Positions 24,474 through 27,010 of a DNA stretch of 27,010 nt are shown one piece after another (position 1 is the first letter of the stretch; each line of letters opens with the position of its first letter). Source of the stretch: an uncultured Bacilli bacterium. Its GTDB lineage: Bacteria; Bacillota_I; Bacilli_A; RF39; UBA660. Position numbers and translations under genes: made by a program. The stretch lies in the NCBI GenBank assembly GCA_934089275.1, contig CAKOJJ010000019.1, forward strand, positions 1 through 27,010. The letters run 5' to 3'. The notes under the pieces were generated by a model, which ran no database searches, was not told the origin of the DNA, and saw nothing but the letters and a program-made list of their open reading frames with translations.

Positions 24474-24542
24474 AACTGACTACCTTAAAAATTAAGGCTC
24501 TAGAGCTTTGCGTCACTATATCACTATAGTTTTGCCATCTAC
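24466..24542 (-). promoter_or_regulatory. Cyclic-di-GMP-I (GEMM-I) riboswitch aptamer
   Basis: Read on the minus strand: P1 5' arm GUAGAUG (24542-24536), then GCAAA, a stem ACUAUA/UAUAGU closed by a GUGA (GNRA) tetraloop, the hallmark GACGCAAAGC, a GCUC/GAGC element followed by CCUUAA, a CCUUAA/UUAAGG helix, then GGUAGUCAGUUGC and P1 3' arm CAUUUAU (24472-24466). The GCAAA...GNRA...GACGCAAAGC...CCUAA-like...GGUAG...GUUGC order is that of class I c-di-GMP aptamers (Vc2 type). P1 3' bases are also the first arm of the terminator, so ligand binding should block termination (ON switch). Identified by eye; a covariance-model search was not possible. Confidence 0.85.
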
Positions 24543-24553
24543 GTTCTAATAAG

Positions 24554-24576
24554 AATATAACACATATTTAATTATT
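24554..24576 (-). promoter_or_regulatory. Possible promoter of the riboswitch-controlled operon
   Basis: On the minus strand TATATT (24554-24559) sits so that transcription would begin around 24546, just ahead of the aptamer's first helix. A -35 at 17-base spacing (TTTATT, about 24577-24582) is weak. Confidence 0.45.
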
Positions 24577-24590
24577 AATAAACAAAAACT

Positions 24591-25106
24591 TTAAAAAATT
24601 TTCATTTTATTAAATGGATAGATACGAATACTTACTTTTCCAATAATATCGCTTTTTTTAACTAATCCATATGTTCTACTATCACTTGAATTACTTCTAT
24701 TGTCACCTAAAACTAAATACATATCTTCTGGTATGGTTTCATATCCAATTGACTCTAATTTAAAATCTTTAGTCGGTGTACTTCCAGTATCTTTTATTTT
24801 CTTTCCATCTACATATAGTATATTATCCTTATATTCAATATGTTCTCCAGGTAAGCCAATAATTCTTTTTACCATTACTTTATCATCTTTTTTTAAAGAT
24901 ACAATTTCGTATCTTTTAATTTTTCTTAGTCTGAATACTAGTTTATTTACAACAGTTATATCTCCACTTGTTAATGTATTATTCATAGATGGTCCAATTA
25001 CTTCTTGAAAAGATACAACATAAATGGCAAAAATCAAAATAACTGCTATTGCAATGATATATTTTAATGCATCTTTAAAAAATTCTTTAACGTCTCTTAA
25101 ATCCAT
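24591..25106 (-). CDS. lepB: Signal peptidase I
   Basis: 171 residues, typical of Firmicutes type I signal peptidases (Sip/SpsB). One N-terminal membrane anchor (about 13-33), catalytic Ser40 in IGPSMNNTL and Lys80 in VMVKRIIGLPGE, the box D/E region LVLGDNRSNSSDSRTYG, and a C-terminal IGKVSIRIYPF. The Ser/Lys dyad makes it a bacterial P-type enzyme, not the SipW/ER type. It removes signal peptides from secreted proteins and could process the surface proteins of this window. The SD AGAGG and an extended -10 (TGTTATAAT, plus-strand 25125-25133) precede ATG 25106. Confidence 0.94.
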   Translation of the reverse strand: MDLRDVKEFFKDALKYIIAIAVILIFAIYVVSFQEVIGPSMNNTLTSGDITVVNKLVFRLRKIKRYEIVSLKKDDKVMVKRIIGLPGEHIEYKDNILYVDGKKIKDTGSTPTKDFKLESIGYETIPEDMYLVLGDNRSNSSDSRTYGLVKKSDIIGKVSIRIYPFNKMKIF

Positions 25107-25205
25107 AATATAACCTCTACCACGATTATAACATAATACTTATAGTAATATATATTTTATTTTAAATAATTTTATGATAAAATTTTTATTAGTAAGGGTG
25201 AAATT

Positions 25206-25595
25206 ATGGCATATATAAAATATAAAGAGTTAACTAAATACTTTAATTTTAATAAAGAAATAGACACTAAAGACTTACCAAAATATGTTTTAGATTATGT
25301 AAGTGATAATGAAAAGTTATATAAAGCTTATAAAACTCAAAGAGATAAAGCAGTTTTTACAGATAAAAGAATGATTTTATTTGACGTAAGTTTTTTTTCT
25401 ACAGTAAAAAAAATACATATTATTCCATATAAATCTATATCGACAGCAGCTATTTCTTTTAAACCAACTAAATCTAGTATATTTATTTCATTTGATAGTG
25501 GTTATCAAATGAGACTGGATTTTATTAATCAAAATGCAAATAGTAAAACAGAGCTTAGAAAACTTTATTCAAAAATAATGGATAGCATTTTATAG
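25206..25595 (+). CDS. Bacterial PH-domain protein
   Basis: 129 residues, soluble. The segment AVFTDKRMILFDVSFFSTVKKIHIIPYKSISTAAIS (two blocks, about residues 49-85) is the core of bacterial pleckstrin-homology proteins of the YvbH/PF08000 type: F-TDKR-x-I-x-x-D, a K-K-x-x-I-I-PYK-S-I step and following strands. The final helix (about 110-127) closes the fold. These small PH proteins form oligomers in known structures; their cellular role is mostly undefined. SD AAGGGTGA precedes ATG 25206, and a TGATAAAAT (extended -10) lies at about 25175-25183. Monocistronic, convergent with the next gene. Confidence 0.85.
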   Translation: MAYIKYKELTKYFNFNKEIDTKDLPKYVLDYVSDNEKLYKAYKTQRDKAVFTDKRMILFDVSFFSTVKKIHIIPYKSISTAAISFKPTKSSIFISFDSGYQMRLDFINQNANSKTELRKLYSKIMDSIL

Positions 25596-25601
25596 CAATT
25601 T

Positions 25602-25632
25602 AAAACGTTTAAGATATAAACTTAAACGTTTT
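25602..25632. terminator. Bidirectional terminator
   Basis: AAAACGTTTAAG (25602-25613) and CTTAAACGTTTT (25621-25632) form a perfect 12-bp stem with a 7-base loop between two convergent genes; the T-run is stronger on the plus strand. Confidence 0.88.
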
Positions 25633-25636
25633 TATT

Positions 25637-26857
25637 TTAAGCAATTCGGAAAGCTGGAGAAACTCCGACAGGTGGGGTATTTTGATTCGAAGGATCCGCT
25701 GCCATGGCTCCTTTAGAATCAATATCAAAAAAGTTTCGATTATTAGAAGAAACAGCCGAACGAAGCCACCAAAAATTACCAGATCCGTTATATTGTTTTT
25801 TTGCTCCGACATAATTATCTGTTGTTACTCCTTGATTTTTATAATAATCTAATTGTTTTGATGTTCCTCCTGATGTATCACGGCTAGCATTTATTGAACT
25901 TGCAAAATCACCATATATTTCTTCAAATGATAGCAAATATAATTTGTCTTGTGTTTCAAAGTTTGTTTCTCCTTCTGTGCTTCCATGACCTGATATTACT
26001 TTGGTTGTTGTTATTACATTTTGTAATTCACTTGGTAATGCAGCATATATTGTTCCGTTTATATATGTTCGTATTTCGGAATCTTTCCATCCTCCTACAT
26101 TTGTACTTTTGCTATTGAATTCCTGTTGTTCTGTTATTACATCTGCAAATTCAACTACAAATCCACATGCTGTTTCACTCGTTTCTCCATTTGTACATGC
26201 ACTCATATTTGATATTCTTACTGTATGTGTTCCTAAATCTCCTAAATCTACTTCTTTTGTATCGCCTACATTATATTTACTTGTATTTCCTGCTTTTACA
26301 TTTGCTGCTATTGTACTCCAACTGTCACTTTCAAACGATACTGGTGTTGGTATATTGCTTCCTAATGTATCTCTTTCTACCGCATTGAATTCTAATTTAC
26401 ATGTATATTCTTCACTTACCTCTTCTGTTGATGTTTTATCTAACGTTACTGTTAATGTTCCATTTATTGTATCTTTTGCTTTAACTACTGTTGCATCATT
26501 ATCTAATTTATTTTTGATACTTGTGTATTTTGCTGTTGTTCCTTCTTTTGGTACACATGTTACGCTTACTTCTGCATCATAATTACTTGAATTATTTGTT
26601 ACTTCATATGTTAACACTGAAGTTTGATTAAGTGTTTTTAGTTCTGATGTTTCAAATGTTATTATTTTCTTTGTATCATCTATTACTGTTGAGTATACAT
26701 CCTTTCCATCTATACTTGCAGCTGTGAAGATTACACTGAAATCTTCATTGTTTTCGCTTACTTTTGCATTTCCGTTTATTACTAATGTTGTTGATACTGC
26801 TGCAAATCCAATTGACATTAGTAATATTGCTATTATAAGTATACTTTTCTTTTTCAT
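25637..26857 (-). CDS. Surface protein with DUF6273-like C-terminal domain under a poly-G promoter
   Basis: 406 residues. Signal/anchor segment (5-25; IIAILLMSIGFAAVSTTL), then the beta module (about 35-165) shared with the proteins at 7385 and 4549: KKIITFETSEL, LTYEVTNNSSNYDAEV, KAKDTINGTLTVTLDK and YTCKLEFNAVERD. From about 175 a DUF6273-like domain: W-x-x-IAANVKAGNTSKYNVGD, LGTHTVRISN, GGWKDSEIRTYINGTIYAAL, KLYLLSFEEIYG, FWWLRSA and a final VGVSPAFRI. That domain has a C-type-lectin/formylglycine-enzyme-like look and is found on many secreted proteins; its ligand is unknown. SD AAAGGTAGG precedes ATG 26857. The last 60-100 bases of the gene are much richer in GC than the rest. Confidence 0.88.
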   Translation of the reverse strand: MKKKSILIIAILLMSIGFAAVSTTLVINGNAKVSENNEDFSVIFTAASIDGKDVYSTVIDDTKKIITFETSELKTLNQTSVLTYEVTNNSSNYDAEVSVTCVPKEGTTAKYTSIKNKLDNDATVVKAKDTINGTLTVTLDKTSTEEVSEEYTCKLEFNAVERDTLGSNIPTPVSFESDSWSTIAANVKAGNTSKYNVGDTKEVDLGDLGTHTVRISNMSACTNGETSETACGFVVEFADVITEQQEFNSKSTNVGGWKDSEIRTYINGTIYAALPSELQNVITTTKVISGHGSTEGETNFETQDKLYLLSFEEIYGDFASSINASRDTSGGTSKQLDYYKNQGVTTDNYVGAKKQYNGSGNFWWLRSAVSSNNRNFFDIDSKGAMAADPSNQNTPPVGVSPAFRIA

Positions 26858-26883
26858 ATTCTACCTACCTTTTCTACATTTTT

Positions 26884-26931
26884 ATTTTATAATACCCCCC
26901 CCGATTTTCAAGGACAACTTCCTTGTTTACA
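26884..26931 (-). repeat. 48-bp promoter element with C8/G8 tract, copy 2
   Basis: Matches 12341-12388 at 45 of 48 positions; C8 on the plus strand at 26895-26902. Confidence 0.92.
26889..26917 (-). promoter_or_regulatory. Candidate phase-variable promoter with G8 tract in the spacer
   Basis: On the minus strand TTGTCC (26912-26917), spacer TTGAAAATC plus eight G (17 bases), then TATTAT (26889-26894). The -10 has 5 of 6 consensus bases. It lies 32 bases upstream of the ATG of the 406-residue protein. A dyad CAAGGA/TCCTTG (26909-26925) overlaps the -35. Confidence 0.75.
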
Positions 26932-26937
26932 ATTTTT

Positions 26938-27010
26938 TTGACAACATGCAGTGCTATACTTAAAGTAGACAATTGAGGGTGTTCGTAGACAACCAATTTT
27001 AACAAGTATA
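26938..27010 (+). other. Possible left end of a second IS of the same family
   Basis: AAAGTAGACAA at 26962-26972 is the inverse of the presumed IS end at 250-260, and GTAGACAACC recurs at 26985-26994. TTGACA (26938-26943) with TAAAGT 17 bases later could be a plus-strand promoter. No coding sequence of the element lies inside the window, so this stays tentative. Confidence 0.35.

Noticed and set aside
24591..25106. SipW-type signal peptidase dedicated to TasA-like fibres
   Set aside because: The Ser40/Lys80 dyad shows the common bacterial type, not the Ser/His ER-like type.
26938..26966. Plus-strand promoter TTGACA...TAAAGT as regulator of a nearby gene
   Set aside because: No plus-strand gene starts before the window ends; it may belong to the IS, so it is only noted with that feature.

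Overview
The window looks like the chromosome of a low-GC, walled bacterium of the Firmicutes/Bacilli, probably one of the uncultured, gene-poor gut lineages (RF39-like). Evidence: strongly AT-rich DNA, a rimP-nusA-rnpM(ylxR)-infB-rbfA block, RNA-rich spacing with AGGAGG-type ribosome binding sites, intrinsic terminators with T-runs, a SEDS cell-wall polymerase, and TGA used as a normal stop (so not the Mycoplasma code). The lineage name is inference; the rest is read from the sequence. There is no gene-free stretch longer than 300 bases.

Layout. 1-260: the 3' end of an IS3-type transposase and the end of that insertion sequence. 293-4418 (minus): translation/transcription block rbfA, infB, rnpM, nusA and a RimP that has lost its C-terminal domain, driven by a good promoter at 4477-4505. 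4549-4974: a small exported protein that shares its N-terminal design with the two large surface proteins below. 5039-7269 (minus): fmt, a membrane protein and a CDP-alcohol phosphatidyltransferase. 7385-12317 (minus): a two-gene unit, a membrane-anchored 200-residue protein and a 1442-residue InlB-B-repeat surface protein. 12443-17144 (minus): a compact Tad-like secretion/pilus operon (two CpaB-like SAF proteins, the ATPase, and two TadB/TadC-type membrane proteins). 17270-18945 (plus): CPBP protease, metallophosphoesterase, small Tyr/Pro-rich protein. 18884-21916: SEDS protein, two small genes, tmcAL. 21969-24424 (minus): a 713-residue Ig-like/InlB-B surface protein and a 98-residue membrane protein, preceded by what reads as a class I cyclic-di-GMP riboswitch with its own terminator. 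24591-25106: signal peptidase I. 25206-25595: bacterial PH-domain protein. 25637-26857 (minus): a 406-residue surface protein ending in a DUF6273-like domain. The right edge carries a sequence resembling the end of the left-edge IS.

How the parts may work together. The most striking feature is a 48-bp element, 45/48 identical, found upstream of two separate surface-protein units (12341-12388 and 26884-26931). In each copy a run of exactly eight G (minus strand) lies inside the 17-bp spacer between a -35 and a -10 hexamer. This is the architecture of promoters that phase-vary by slippage in a homopolymer. The third surface-protein unit instead carries a c-di-GMP-type riboswitch whose P1 helix and terminator compete for the same bases. 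I therefore read the accessory part of the window as a surface-display region with two control modes, stochastic switching and second-messenger sensing, beside a reduced Tad-like export machine and a signal peptidase. The link between the Tad-like machine and the surface proteins is inference from proximity only.
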